Of a DNA stretch of 64,000 bases, positions 27,301 to 35,272 are shown in pieces. The position numbers and the translations under genes are program-made. Origin of the DNA: Streptomyces sp. NBC_00440 (GTDB lineage Bacteria; Actinomycetota; Actinomycetes; Streptomycetales; Streptomycetaceae); NCBI RefSeq assembly GCF_036014215.1, contig NZ_CP107921.1, forward strand, positions 7,871,501 to 7,935,500, given 5' to 3'. Each line of letters starts with the position of its first letter. Positions within the stretch are counted from its first letter, which is position 1. Under the pieces are notes generated by a model, which worked only from the letters and a program-made list of their open reading frames with translations, was not told the origin of the DNA and searched no databases.

Positions 27301-28341
27301 GAGCGCGACAGCGACTTCTTCGAGCTCGGCGGTACCTCCTTCGACGCGGTCCGCGCGATCCGGCAGATCGACGGGGCGACGATCCCCCTCATCACCACAC
27401 ACCCGACCGTGCGAGGCCTCGCCGCCGCACTGGAGTCACCGGCCTCCGCCTCGGGCATGCTCCTGAACCTGGCGCCGCCGCAGACGCGGCCCGGAACGAA
27501 CCTGGTGTGCGTCCCGTTCGGCGGCGGCAGCGCCATCGCCTACCGTGCCCTCGCCGGCCAACTGTCCTCCGATGTCTCGCTCCAGGCGGTGACACTGCCG
27601 GGACACGAACCGGGAAGCGACCCTCAACTGCGCTCGGTGGACGCCATCGCCGGCGAGTGCGCCGCGGCCGTGCTGGCGCTGCCACCCGGCCCCGTCGCCG
27701 TCTACGGCCACTGCGTGGGCGTGGCGATGGCCGTCGAGGTCGTCCGCCGGGTCGAAGCCGCGGGACGGCCGGTCGAACGGCTGTTCCTGGGAGCCTCGTA
27801 CCCGTTCTACGAGCCACGCCGCATCGGAGGTGCACTGCAGCGGGTGATGGCGGCTCTGGTGCAGCGTGGGTGGCTGCGGGTCGGTGCGCGGACGGTGGGG
27901 ACGACCAGGGGGAGCGTGTCCGAGGCCGACGAGGCGGAAGTGCGCTACCTGCGATCCATCGGCGGGTTCGGCACAGAGGTCGACGACGAGACCATCGCGT
28001 TCGTGATGCGTGCCTTCCGCCACGACGTGACCGAGGGCGGCCGCTACTTCGCCGACGTGTGGACCCGCGGGACCGAGCCCTGGCTGAGCGAACCCGCAGA
28101 ACCACCCACACCGCTCTCCGCACCGATCACGTTCATCGCGGGCACCGCCGACCCGATGACCGCCGGATACGGTCGCGGAGTCCGGCTGTGGGACCGGTTC
28201 AGCAGCAGCGTCGACCTCGCCGTGATCCCCGAGGGAAGCCACTACTTCCTCCAGGACCAGGCCGAGGCGCTGGCCGGCGTCATCGAGAAATCGTTGGACG
28301 CGCACTGCGGCCGCTGCGGGGCGGAGACGAAAGCCGGCTGA
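24325..28341 (+). CDS. NRPS C-A-T-TE, serine-activating, Cys-type thioesterase
   Basis: A 1338 aa terminal synthetase. The condensation domain (about 5-430) has an intact HHMLPIDG. The adenylation domain (about 455-950) has YTSGSTGRPKG, LYGPTEAAVDV, YRTGD and NRNGK, with pocket D235 V236 W239 H278 L299 S301 L322 V330 D331, essentially the EntF serine code. The carrier is ELGGTSFD (Ser near 1005). The thioesterase domain (about 1055-1330) has GHCVG with Cys1130 as nucleophile, GTADP and GSHYF. Cys-type terminal thioesterases are known from ObiF (beta-lactone) and SulM (beta-lactam). A product ending in serine with such an enzyme could be released as a strained ring or a macrocycle. The GTG start overlaps the previous stop. 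Confidence 0.93.
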   Translation: MSAEDVEDVYELSPLQQGMLLHCLYGGDSDTYLAQHSFAVDGTLDAPALETAWQQTVRAHPALRTSFHWEGMDTPLQVVHRHAPVELRRHDWSQLDTALQDEKAAQLLAAERAAGFDLAQAPLLRLDLVCLGADRHLVVWTHHMLPIDGWSVPLVIGEVVHRYLSLTTGAPPPAPAPPYRDYIAWLQQQDLDAAREFWTETLGDAGGFNRLGPLRPSPPDGPPSVIDEHNLVLGEELSAALRRTAARHGVTPGTLMLAAWALVVECFSGGSDVRFGVACSGRPALLPQVERMVGSFVNSLPLQLTVPMDREVGEWLREVQALNAAARRFEFSPLAQIKSWAKVTATEPLFDSLLVLENYPVDFGDITDAQQLSLRGLTDFEKTSEPLTVFVTAASTLRALYHRDRIGSRDVEEILGAFRTALTGLTREARTGPVASGLARLGQADPAASGSFARYGDGGTCLPALVQRWVERTPDAPAVVAEDGGLSFGELWDRSCAVAAALADAGVRHGSTVGVCLERSHDLVVAVLGAQLAGAAYLPLEPTLPEARLSFIVADAGAEVVIAQPGLMTLAHRIGATRVVSPLPPKEPGPSRTPVPMQGSDLAYVIYTSGSTGRPKGVAVTHEAILNRLLWAQDTFGLTPDDRVLQKTPFGFDVSVWELFWPLITGAVMVLARPGGHQDAAYLAGILADQRVTTAHFVPSMLELFVDDPAATDLPDLRRVLCSGEALPHGLTRRFAQTLPQVELHNLYGPTEAAVDVTWWDCAGTAPPGVVPIGRPLANVRAHVLDERLAEAPRSVPGELYLGGVQLATGYVGRPGLTAATFVAHPLAGPGARLYRTGDKVRRLADGSLEFLGRIDHQVKINGYRIELGEVEHTLAGHRAVRESAVTVHARGEHRELAAYVTAADTEADRTELPARLKEHLADRLPRYMVPATVTVLDTMPLNRNGKLDRSKLPDPRREVQRPANRPWSGPETAGEKAVAAAFEAVLGVQSIERDSDFFELGGTSFDAVRAIRQIDGATIPLITTHPTVRGLAAALESPASASGMLLNLAPPQTRPGTNLVCVPFGGGSAIAYRALAGQLSSDVSLQAVTLPGHEPGSDPQLRSVDAIAGECAAAVLALPPGPVAVYGHCVGVAMAVEVVRRVEAAGRPVERLFLGASYPFYEPRRIGGALQRVMAALVQRGWLRVGARTVGTTRGSVSEADEAEVRYLRSIGGFGTEVDDETIAFVMRAFRHDVTEGGRYFADVWTRGTEPWLSEPAEPPTPLSAPITFIAGTADPMTAGYGRGVRLWDRFSSSVDLAVIPEGSHYFLQDQAEALAGVIEKSLDAHCGRCGAETKAG

Positions 28342-28343
28342 GC

Positions 28344-28366
28344 CGGCCGCCCGCCCGCAGCGGCCG
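28344..28366. terminator. Hairpin between convergent NRPS and P450
   Basis: 7-bp inverted repeat CGGCCGC / GCGGCCG with a 9-nt loop in the 28-bp gap between the NRPS stop (28341) and the minus-strand P450 stop (28370). Confidence 0.6.
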
Positions 28367-28369
28367 AGG

Positions 28370-29614
28370 TCAGTGCGCCCGAGCCGTGCGCCAGGTGACC
28401 TCGCAGGGCAGAGTGGCGAAGCCACGCTGATGAGGGGTGTGGACACGGCGAGCGCGGTCGGCATCGATCTCGTACGAGGACACGACAGCGCCGATCTCCT
28501 CCAGCGCGATACGCATCTCAAGCTTGGCGAGCACCGAACCCAGGCAGTGATGCGGCCCGTGCCCGAAGCTGATCATCTTGCTGGTGTCGCGATCCAGATC
28601 GAAGCGCTCAGGGTCGGGGAAGATCCGGGGGTCCCGGTTGGCGCACGCGGGCAGGACCGCGATACGGGCACCCGCACGCAGCTGCACACCGTGGAGAACC
28701 GTGTCGTCGGTGAGGCGACGGGCGACCATCTGGCTCGCCGAGTCGTAACGCAGCGTCTCGTTCGCCCACTTGTCGGCCCGTCCATTCAGCCCGGCCTGCT
28801 GAACCTCACGCGCGAGATGCCCGTGGTACCAGGCGTTGCCGATGGTCTTTCCGGTCGACTCGTTGCCCGCGCCGACCATGACGAACAGGAAGCCGACGAT
28901 CTCCGAATCGGTCAGACGCCGTCCGTCGACCTCCGCCGCTGTCAGAGTCGATGTCAGATCCTGGCCGGGGCTCTTCCGCAGGTCGGTGACGAGTCCGACG
29001 AAGTACTGGGCCATGCGCAGCGCCGCCGCAGTCGCCGTCGGCCCGCGCTGGTCCGACATGTCCTCACGCACGTTCAGCGCGTCCGTGTCCGCGCGGATCA
29101 GGTCCCAGTCCCATTCGGGAATACCGAGCATCTCGCACAGGACGTCGTTGGGCAGGGCCGCGGCGTAGTCGGTGGCGAAGTCGAAACGCCGCTGACCGCG
29201 CAGGGCCTCCAGCCGCTCGCGGGTGATCGCGCGGATCCGGTCCTCCATCGCAGCCACGTGAGACGGGGTGAACGCACTGGAGACCAGCGTGCGGTAGACG
29301 CCGTGGTCGGGTGGGTCCATGGCGAGGAAGAAGCTGGTCTTCGGGGCGTGCGGACCCCACAGTTCCGGCTCCAGCGAGATGCCGAACCGGTTCGAGAACC
29401 GCTGCGGCCTGCGCAGCGCGTCCACGACATCGGCGTGGCGGGACAGGGCCCAGAAGTCCCGTTCCTCGTTGCGGTACACCGGAGCGTGCTCCCGCATCCA
29501 GGCGTAGAGCGGATACGGGTCCTCATGGATCCGGAAATCGAAGGGGTCGTAGCCGTTCGGGAACGCAGAGGCGGGGGCGTCCGATGCGCCTGCGGCGACC
29601 GGGGCGTGGTCCAT
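28370..29614 (-). CDS. Cytochrome P450
   Basis: A 414 aa bacterial P450 with all standard motifs: I-helix VGAGNESTGK, K-helix ETLR, heme loop FGHGPHHCLG and the preceding ANRDPRIFPDPERFD. ATG 29614 follows AGGAGG. It lies 42 bases after the MFS exporter on the same strand and probably shares its transcript. Unlike the P450 at 16800 it has a normal oxygen-activating I-helix. Likely role: a late oxidation of the peptide, or oxidation of an exported product precursor; the substrate is not readable. It is convergent with the terminal NRPS. Confidence 0.9.
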   Translation of the reverse strand: MDHAPVAAGASDAPASAFPNGYDPFDFRIHEDPYPLYAWMREHAPVYRNEERDFWALSRHADVVDALRRPQRFSNRFGISLEPELWGPHAPKTSFFLAMDPPDHGVYRTLVSSAFTPSHVAAMEDRIRAITRERLEALRGQRRFDFATDYAAALPNDVLCEMLGIPEWDWDLIRADTDALNVREDMSDQRGPTATAAALRMAQYFVGLVTDLRKSPGQDLTSTLTAAEVDGRRLTDSEIVGFLFVMVGAGNESTGKTIGNAWYHGHLAREVQQAGLNGRADKWANETLRYDSASQMVARRLTDDTVLHGVQLRAGARIAVLPACANRDPRIFPDPERFDLDRDTSKMISFGHGPHHCLGSVLAKLEMRIALEEIGAVVSSYEIDADRARRVHTPHQRGFATLPCEVTWRTARAH

Positions 29615-29656
29615 GCTGGGTTCCTCCTGGTCGATGGTGGTCAAGGACGGGCTACC

Positions 29657-31078
29657 TCAAGAGCGGACGACCGGCGCACGGTCCGGGGAGGAGCCCGCAG
29701 CGTCCGCGCGCGGCTTCGGCACCGCGTCCCCGGCTGCCGGTGCGGTCAGCGGAACGTCGTCGCGCAGCGCGCACAGATCGCGTGAGAGGTAGCCGAGCCG
29801 CGCGACGACGAGAACGGCCACCCCGAGCAGCAGGATGAGGAAAGCGGAGCCACGACCGGTACCGACACCGATCACCTCGCCGACCGTGTCGGCCAGGGCA
29901 CCGCCCGGACGCAGCAACGGTTCGAAGATCCGCTCGGAAACCGGACCGGCGAGCATGTAGCCCGCGAACAGCACCGTGTTGGTGACCATGTTGAAGGTGG
30001 CGAAGGCGCGGCCCTGCATGCCGGGCTCCACCTCGGTCTGCAGAACACTCCGGCTGGTGCCCTCGATGATCATCGTGGAGAACTGGAACCCGAAGGCCGC
30101 GATGGCGACCAGGACGATGTTGGGACGCAGAGCCCCCAGACAGAGGAAGAAACCGAGCGGCACCGCCAGCCCCGCGATGCCATGGATCCGCTTCGGCGGC
30201 CCACCCCACGCGGCCATGGTGGCACCGCCGAGAAACATGCCGACCCCACCCGCCGACAGCACCACACCCAGCGCCGTCACCGAAGCCATCCCGATCACCA
30301 GCGGCGTGAAAAGAACGTCCACGAAGCCGACCGCCAGATTCAGGGCCGCATAGAAGCAGAGCAGCGGAACCAGACCCCGCCGGGTCGTCAGATGCCGCCA
30401 GCCCTCACGGATCTCTCCGAAGATCCCAGCTTGCCTCTGCTCCGGCGCGGCGGGCCGGGGGATGCGGATCCGCAGAAGAATGGCGATGTTCAGCAAGAAC
30501 GTCAGACAGTCGATGGTGAGGATTCCTGGCAGACCGATTGCGACGATCAGCAGCCCGCCGATCGCCGGAGCCACCGTCTGGCTCACGGCAGTCGCCGTCA
30601 TCACCATCCCGTTGGCGCGCCCCAGTTGATTGCGCGGCGCGAGCTGCGTCACGCTCGCATTCAGCGCGGGCACCAGGAACGCCCCCAGCGCCGAGCGAAC
30701 GGTGATGGTGATGAAGATGTGCCACGGCTGAAGAACATGCAGGCCGGACAGCACGGCCAGGGACAGACTCGTGCACACCCCCACCATGTCGCTCGCGAGC
30801 ATCACCGTGCGCCGGTTCCAGCGGTCGACCAGCGCTCCGGCAAAAGGAGAGAGCGTGATCGCGGGCAGCAGCGACAGGATGAATCCGATGGCGAACTGGA
30901 TCGTCGAGCCGGTCTTCAGATAGATCCAGACGGTGAGCGCGAACGCGGTCAGCGCCGTGCCCGTCATGCTGGCGATGTAGCCCCCGCAGAGCACCGTGAA
31001 CCTTCGCACCGGTCGACCGTCCGATCCCTGCCTGGTTGGCGAGGTAGAGGGCTTGTCTGGACACGTACTCACGCCCAT
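29657..31078 (-). CDS. MFS exporter (EntS-like)
   Basis: A 473 aa major facilitator with about 12 hydrophobic helices, of the MFS_3 type used to export siderophores and peptides. Motif-A-like loop DRWNRRTVML follows helix 2, and the conserved APRNQLGRANG occurs between helices 4 and 5. ATG 31078 (MGVSTCP) is chosen because the longer frame runs into an unrelated relic; no strong ribosome site is seen. Its position beside the P450 and at the edge of the NRPS region makes it the likely exporter or self-resistance pump for the peptide. Confidence 0.85.
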   Translation of the reverse strand: MGVSTCPDKPSTSPTRQGSDGRPVRRFTVLCGGYIASMTGTALTAFALTVWIYLKTGSTIQFAIGFILSLLPAITLSPFAGALVDRWNRRTVMLASDMVGVCTSLSLAVLSGLHVLQPWHIFITITVRSALGAFLVPALNASVTQLAPRNQLGRANGMVMTATAVSQTVAPAIGGLLIVAIGLPGILTIDCLTFLLNIAILLRIRIPRPAAPEQRQAGIFGEIREGWRHLTTRRGLVPLLCFYAALNLAVGFVDVLFTPLVIGMASVTALGVVLSAGGVGMFLGGATMAAWGGPPKRIHGIAGLAVPLGFFLCLGALRPNIVLVAIAAFGFQFSTMIIEGTSRSVLQTEVEPGMQGRAFATFNMVTNTVLFAGYMLAGPVSERIFEPLLRPGGALADTVGEVIGVGTGRGSAFLILLLGVAVLVVARLGYLSRDLCALRDDVPLTAPAAGDAVPKPRADAAGSSPDRAPVVRS

Positions 31079-31309
31079 GGTCGGCGAGGTCCCGTCCGGA
31101 GTGCATCCCCCGAATTCGGGGACACGGCTCACCCCCCAGGGCATCCGTTCGACAGGGGGGGGACACAGCCATACCGGGCCCGGAGGCCGGCGGCCCCAGT
31201 GCAGGACCGCGAAAAATATCGGGGGACACTTCCCGGGCGTGCGCCGGCTCACCGGTGGTGTGCGGGCCGCGGCGCACGGCGCGCAGCAGCCGCAGGGCCT
31301 GCCCGAGAT

Positions 31310-31520
31310 CACCGACCGCCGCGCGGTGCCGTCGGAATAGCGGCCCAGGCAGTCCAGCGGCAGGCGCTGGATCTCGGTGTGCGGGCTCCGGACCAGCGGG
31401 CCACCAGCAGGGCGGCCCGCTGGAACGGGCAGGCGATCGCGTCGATGGCGGGCATCAGCCGGTCGAGGTCCTGGGCGGGGATGAACCGCGGCACCCTGCG
31501 GTACTTCGGTGCGTCGCCGG
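31310..31520 (-). pseudogene. Frameshifted tyrosine-recombinase/integrase relic
   Basis: Reading the minus strand from about 31520, one frame gives RRVPRFIPAQDLDRLMPAID and then CPFQRAALLVARWSGAR. A one-step frame change near 31382 then gives TEIQRLPLDCLGRYSDGTAR. These join as the core of a phage-type integrase family (the usual form is ARWSGARRxEIxRLxLDCL). The catalytic C-terminal part is missing. It lies in the 445-bp gap between the MFS exporter and the DUF574 methyltransferase, where no intact gene is seen. A degraded recombinase at the right edge of the peptide cluster is consistent with past integration there. Confidence 0.65.
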
Positions 31521-31523
31521 CAC

Positions 31524-32351
31524 CTACCGCTTCACTCCGAGCCCCGCCCAGATCGGGGTCGCTGAGGCGTCGGGCCCGGCGTCCGGGCTGCCGATCTCCT
31601 GGGCGTCCGTGTCGGGCCGCCACTGGTAGGGCGCGACCAGACCTGGATCGAGCAGGTCGGTGCCGTCGAAGAACCGCAGCGTCTCGTCCCGGGTGAAGGG
31701 CCGGAGGGACGTGCCCTCAGCCGCGAAATCGTCCTCCAGAGTGGCGGAACCCCCCGCGAGCTCCCGTGCGAACACCGATATCAGCAGACAACTGCCGACG
31801 GGCAGCGCGTCCATCAGGCGCCTGACGACAGCATGCGGCTGCTTCTTCCGGTCTATCCAGTGCAGCAGCAGACCCATCGTCAGGGCGACCGGCTGCCCGA
31901 GGTCGAGCGTGCTGCGCGCGGACGTGAGAATGCTGTCCGGGTCGGTGAAGTCGGCCTGGATGTAAGCGGTGCGGCCGGCCGAGCTGCTGACGTGCAGCGC
32001 CCGCGAGTGGGCGAGGACGATCGGATCGTTGTCGGTGTACACGACCCGGGATTCCGGTGCTGTCTCCTGCGCGACCTCGTGCAGGTTGGGCGACGTCGGT
32101 ATGCCGGTGCCGATGTCGAGGAACTGCCGGATGCCCGCCTCGCCGGCGAGGTGTCGCACGGCGCGCAGGACGAACTCCCTGTTGGTCCGCGCTGCCAGCT
32201 GCGCCGACGGCATCTTCTCCACCACCGTCGCGGCCATGGCCCGGTCGGCGGGGTAGTTCGTCTTGCCGCCCAGGAAGACATCGTAGATACGGGCTGGATG
32301 GGCCCTGTCGGTACGCAAGTCGATCGGCCCACGCGCGCCCGTACTGCTCAT
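31524..32351 (-). CDS. SAM-dependent methyltransferase, DUF574/SAMT type
   Basis: A 275 aa protein of the actinobacterial S-adenosylmethionine methyltransferase family (PF04672, former DUF574). It has the family opening HPARIYDVFLGGKTNYPADR, the SAM loop FLDIGTGIPTSPN, YTDNDPIVLAHSRAL with the acidic ribose-binding residue, and QADFTDP. Members are abundant in Streptomyces and mostly without known substrate. ATG 32351 is used. A TTG at 32372 has a much better ribosome site (GAGGGAGAG, 6 nt away) and may be the true start, adding seven residues. No clear partner gene. Confidence 0.85.
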   Translation of the reverse strand: MSSTGARGPIDLRTDRAHPARIYDVFLGGKTNYPADRAMAATVVEKMPSAQLAARTNREFVLRAVRHLAGEAGIRQFLDIGTGIPTSPNLHEVAQETAPESRVVYTDNDPIVLAHSRALHVSSSAGRTAYIQADFTDPDSILTSARSTLDLGQPVALTMGLLLHWIDRKKQPHAVVRRLMDALPVGSCLLISVFARELAGGSATLEDDFAAEGTSLRPFTRDETLRFFDGTDLLDPGLVAPYQWRPDTDAQEIGSPDAGPDASATPIWAGLGVKR

Positions 32352-32517
32352 CCACTCATCCGGTGACGACAACGGAATCTCTCCCTCGGCTCTCAACGCT
32401 TCAGGAACGATAGTGAACTTGATCCATCGGCATGTCCAACACAGCTTGCTGAGGCCACCACATGGACGAGCAGATCGTCGCGTTCGGCGGGGCACCGGCG
32501 AACCGGGTGGGGCGGCG

Positions 32518-32557
32518 CCCGGATCGGGGGTGGTGCCGGCACCACCCCCGATCCGGG
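32518..32557. repeat. Perfect 40-bp palindrome in intergenic region
   Basis: Two 20-bp arms (32518-32537 and 32538-32557) are exact reverse complements with no loop, centred on GCC/GGC. It lies in the 314-bp gap between the divergent DUF574 methyltransferase and carotenoid oxygenase genes. It could be a cruciform, a terminator of an upstream transcript or a mobile-element end; nothing else is seen in the gap. Confidence 0.85.
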
Positions 32558-32665
32558 GCCCAGGGCTCCTGTCCCGCGGCGTCTTCCGGAGCAGGATCTC
32601 CCTTGTGACCGACGACCGGTCCGGCAGACCACTGCCGGACGGCGACGATGAAGGGGGAGAGCCGG

Positions 32666-34171
32666 ATGGCCAGTCATACGCGGCGGAGGATTCTGCAGGG
32701 TGCGGCGCTCACGGCGGCGGGGAGCGTGGTCGGGGGCCTGGGGCTCGGCCCCTGCGTCTCGTCGGCGGCGGCCGCGGGGACGGGCCCCGGAGAGGGCGCG
32801 ACGTCGTTCCCCTTCCTGGAGGGGGCGTTCGCGCCGGTCACCGAGGAACTGACCGAGTTCGACCTGAAGGTGACCGGCCGGGTGCCGCGCGACCTCGACG
32901 GCCGCTTCCTGCGCACCGGGCCGAACGCGCTCGGCATCGAGGACCCGCGGGCGCACCACTGGATGCTGGGCGACGGCATGATCCATGGAGTGCGGCTGCG
33001 TGACGGGCGGGCCGAGTGGTACCGCAACCGGTGGGTGCGCTCCTCGCAGGTGGCGAAGAAGCTGGGGGAGAAGTACCCGGGTGAGGTCCCGCCCGACGAC
33101 TTCGCCGCCAACACGCACGTCATCCCGTACAAGGGACGCATCCTGGCGCTCCAGGAGAGCGGACCGCTGCCGTACGAGATGGACGGCGAGCTGAACACGG
33201 TGCGCCCGTACGACTTCCGGTCCACGCTGGAGGGCGCGTTCACCGCGCACACGAAGTACGATCCGGCGGCCGACGAGCTGCACGCCGTGGCGTACTACCC
33301 GACGTGGGACCACGTACGGCACATCATGATCGACCGGACCGGCCGGGTGGCGCGGTCCACCAGGATCCCGGTCGCCGGCGCGCCGATGATGCACGACTTC
33401 GCGCTCACTCAGAAGTACGTGGTGATCGTGGACGTACCGGTCACATTCGACATGGCGGCTGCCCAGGCGGGCGCGGCTGTGCCCTACATCTGGAACGACA
33501 AGCACCCGATGCGGGTCGGGGTGATGCCGCGGACGGGCGGCGCCACCCGGTGGTTCGAGGTCGACCCGTTCTACTACGCGCACACGCTGAACGCCTACGA
33601 CCAGGGCGACAGCGTGGTGGTGGAGTTCACCTCCATGCCCGCCCCGTTCTACGCGGCCGGCCGGGGCAACGGCGGACCCTCCACGAACGGAACGCCGACG
33701 CTCGACCGGTGGACGATCGACCTCAGCACCGGCCGCGCCGCCTCAACCAGGCTGGACGACCGGCCGCAGGAGTTCCCCCGGATCAACGAATCGCTGGTGT
33801 CCCGACGGCACCGCTTCGCCTACACGGCCAGCGCCGCCGAGATGTGGGTCGCGTACGAGACGGTCGACGGGGTGCCGCCTGACGACACGTTCACCAACTG
33901 CGTCCTGAAGCACGACATGCTGCGCGGCAGCACGCAGGTGCACCGCTTCCCGAAGGGCGCGGCCGCCAGCGAACCGGTGTTCGTGCCGCGCCGGGGCGCA
34001 CGGGACGAGGACGACGGGTATGTCGTGGCCTATGTGAACGACCCGGAGCGCGGGGCCACCGACCTGGTGATCCTCTCGGCGCAGGACTTCACAGGTCACC
34101 CGCTGGCCCGTATCCATCTGCCGGGCCGGGTGCCGCTCGGCTTCCACGGCAGCTGGGTGGCGGACGCCTGA
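32666..34171 (+). CDS. Carotenoid oxygenase (RPE65/CCD family), Tat-exported
   Basis: A 501 aa iron-dependent carotenoid/stilbene cleavage oxygenase. A twin-arginine leader (SHTRRRILQGAALTAAG, ending near AAAAG) is followed by LDGRFLRTGPNALG and HHWMLGDGMIHG. The four iron-ligand His sit in AHTKYD, MHDFALT, FYYAHTLN and LGFHGSW. Expected role: oxidative cleavage of a carotenoid or aryl-alkene outside the membrane. ATG 32666 has GGGGGAGAG at good spacing, better than ATG 32648. No carotenoid biosynthesis genes are in the window, although a polyprenyl diphosphate synthase lies 10 kb away. Confidence 0.92.
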   Translation: MASHTRRRILQGAALTAAGSVVGGLGLGPCVSSAAAAGTGPGEGATSFPFLEGAFAPVTEELTEFDLKVTGRVPRDLDGRFLRTGPNALGIEDPRAHHWMLGDGMIHGVRLRDGRAEWYRNRWVRSSQVAKKLGEKYPGEVPPDDFAANTHVIPYKGRILALQESGPLPYEMDGELNTVRPYDFRSTLEGAFTAHTKYDPAADELHAVAYYPTWDHVRHIMIDRTGRVARSTRIPVAGAPMMHDFALTQKYVVIVDVPVTFDMAAAQAGAAVPYIWNDKHPMRVGVMPRTGGATRWFEVDPFYYAHTLNAYDQGDSVVVEFTSMPAPFYAAGRGNGGPSTNGTPTLDRWTIDLSTGRAASTRLDDRPQEFPRINESLVSRRHRFAYTASAAEMWVAYETVDGVPPDDTFTNCVLKHDMLRGSTQVHRFPKGAAASEPVFVPRRGARDEDDGYVVAYVNDPERGATDLVILSAQDFTGHPLARIHLPGRVPLGFHGSWVADA

Positions 34172-34242
34172 CGGACTCCACGGCCCGGAGGACGTGCGCC
34201 GCTCGGCGTTGTCAGGACCGTACGGTCGAGTGGAACGTCACC

Positions 34243-34282
34243 ACAGGTCAGGTGTCGCCGAAACAGGTCAGGTGTCGCCGAA
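34243..34282. repeat. Exact 20-bp tandem duplication over the LysR stop codon
   Basis: ACAGGTCAGGTGTCGCCGAA occurs twice, at 34243-34262 and 34263-34282. It duplicates the last codons and stop of the LysR gene. Confidence 0.9.
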
Positions 34283-35161
34283 CCGCAGACTCGCCACCGT
34301 GGCAAGGAAGTTGCGCACCGACGGGGCGTCCTGTCGGTCCGCGCGGCAGACCGCGGAGACCGTGGAGTACGCGGGCGGGTCCGTCAACGGCACGTACCGC
34401 AGGGCCGGGAGCCGGAGCACGCGCAGACAGTCCGGAACGATCGTCACCCCCGTGTTGGCGGCGACGAGACCGAGCAGGGTGGGGAACTGCACTGCTTCCT
34501 GGGCGGCCTCGAGCCGCAGCCCGGCGTGGTGGCACAGCGCCGCGATGTGGTCGTACAGACGTGACACCTGGTGCCGGGGAAAGGTGAGGAAGCGCTCTCC
34601 CGCCAGGTCGGCCAGCTCGACGGCGCTCCGGCCGGCGAGCCGGTGGGACTCGTGGACGGCGACGATCAGCCGTTCGCGGTGGATGCGCCGGACGACCAGC
34701 CCGGCCGCCGTATCCACCTCGCGGGCGATCCCGACGTCGAGGCGCCCCTCGCTGATCGACTCCAGCTGCGCGTCGGTGGTGGCTTCGGCCAGTTCGAGGT
34801 GGAGACCCGGCCAGGACTGCTGCATGGCCAGCACGCTGCGCGGAACGATGCTCAGCGCGGCCGAGCTGACGAAGCCGATCCTCAGCAGGCCGATGTCGCC
34901 GTGCGCGGCGTGTCCGACGGCGGACAGCGCGTGGTCGGCCTCGGCCAGCACCCGGCGCCCCTGGGCCAGCAGTACGTGGCCGGCCTCGGTCAGCTCCACA
35001 CTGCGGGTCGTCCGGCGGAACAGCGGCGTCCGCAGTTCCTTCTCGAACTTGCTGATCTGCTGGCTCAGAGCGGGCTGCGCGATATGCAGCCGCTCGGCAG
35101 CGCGGCGGAAGTTCATTTCCGTGGCGACGGCAATGAAGTACCGGAGTTGGCGGAGCTCCAT
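34268..35161 (-). CDS. LysR-family transcriptional regulator
   Basis: A 297 aa LysR-type regulator. The N-terminal winged helix-turn-helix is complete (MELRQLRYFIAVATEMNF, AAERLHIAQPALSQQISKFE, LFRRTTRSVELTEAG), followed by a periplasmic-binding-like effector domain (IGFVSSAALSIVP, GRLDVGIARE, NTGVTIVPDC). It is divergent from the aldehyde dehydrogenase operon across an unusually AT-rich 111-bp region, so it very probably controls that operon and itself in response to a catabolic substrate. Confidence 0.93.
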   Translation of the reverse strand: MELRQLRYFIAVATEMNFRRAAERLHIAQPALSQQISKFEKELRTPLFRRTTRSVELTEAGHVLLAQGRRVLAEADHALSAVGHAAHGDIGLLRIGFVSSAALSIVPRSVLAMQQSWPGLHLELAEATTDAQLESISEGRLDVGIAREVDTAAGLVVRRIHRERLIVAVHESHRLAGRSAVELADLAGERFLTFPRHQVSRLYDHIAALCHHAGLRLEAAQEAVQFPTLLGLVAANTGVTIVPDCLRVLRLPALRYVPLTDPPAYSTVSAVCRADRQDAPSVRNFLATVASLRFGDT

Positions 35162-35272
35162 GCGATTGATACTTGCAGCTTATTAATTCAATGACAATAG
35201 ATACTTCTCTCGTGTCCGGCGACTGCTTAACGTTTAACGCGTAGCCGCAGTCGAACACCGAGGAGCGCCGCC
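35162..35272. promoter_or_regulatory. AT-rich divergent promoter of the LysR / aldehyde dehydrogenase operons
   Basis: 111 bp holding GATACTTGCAGCTTATTAAT, CAATGACAATAGATAC and TTAACGTTTAACG, strikingly AT-rich against the surrounding DNA. Expected to contain the LysR box (T-N11-A type) and both promoters. Confidence 0.6.
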
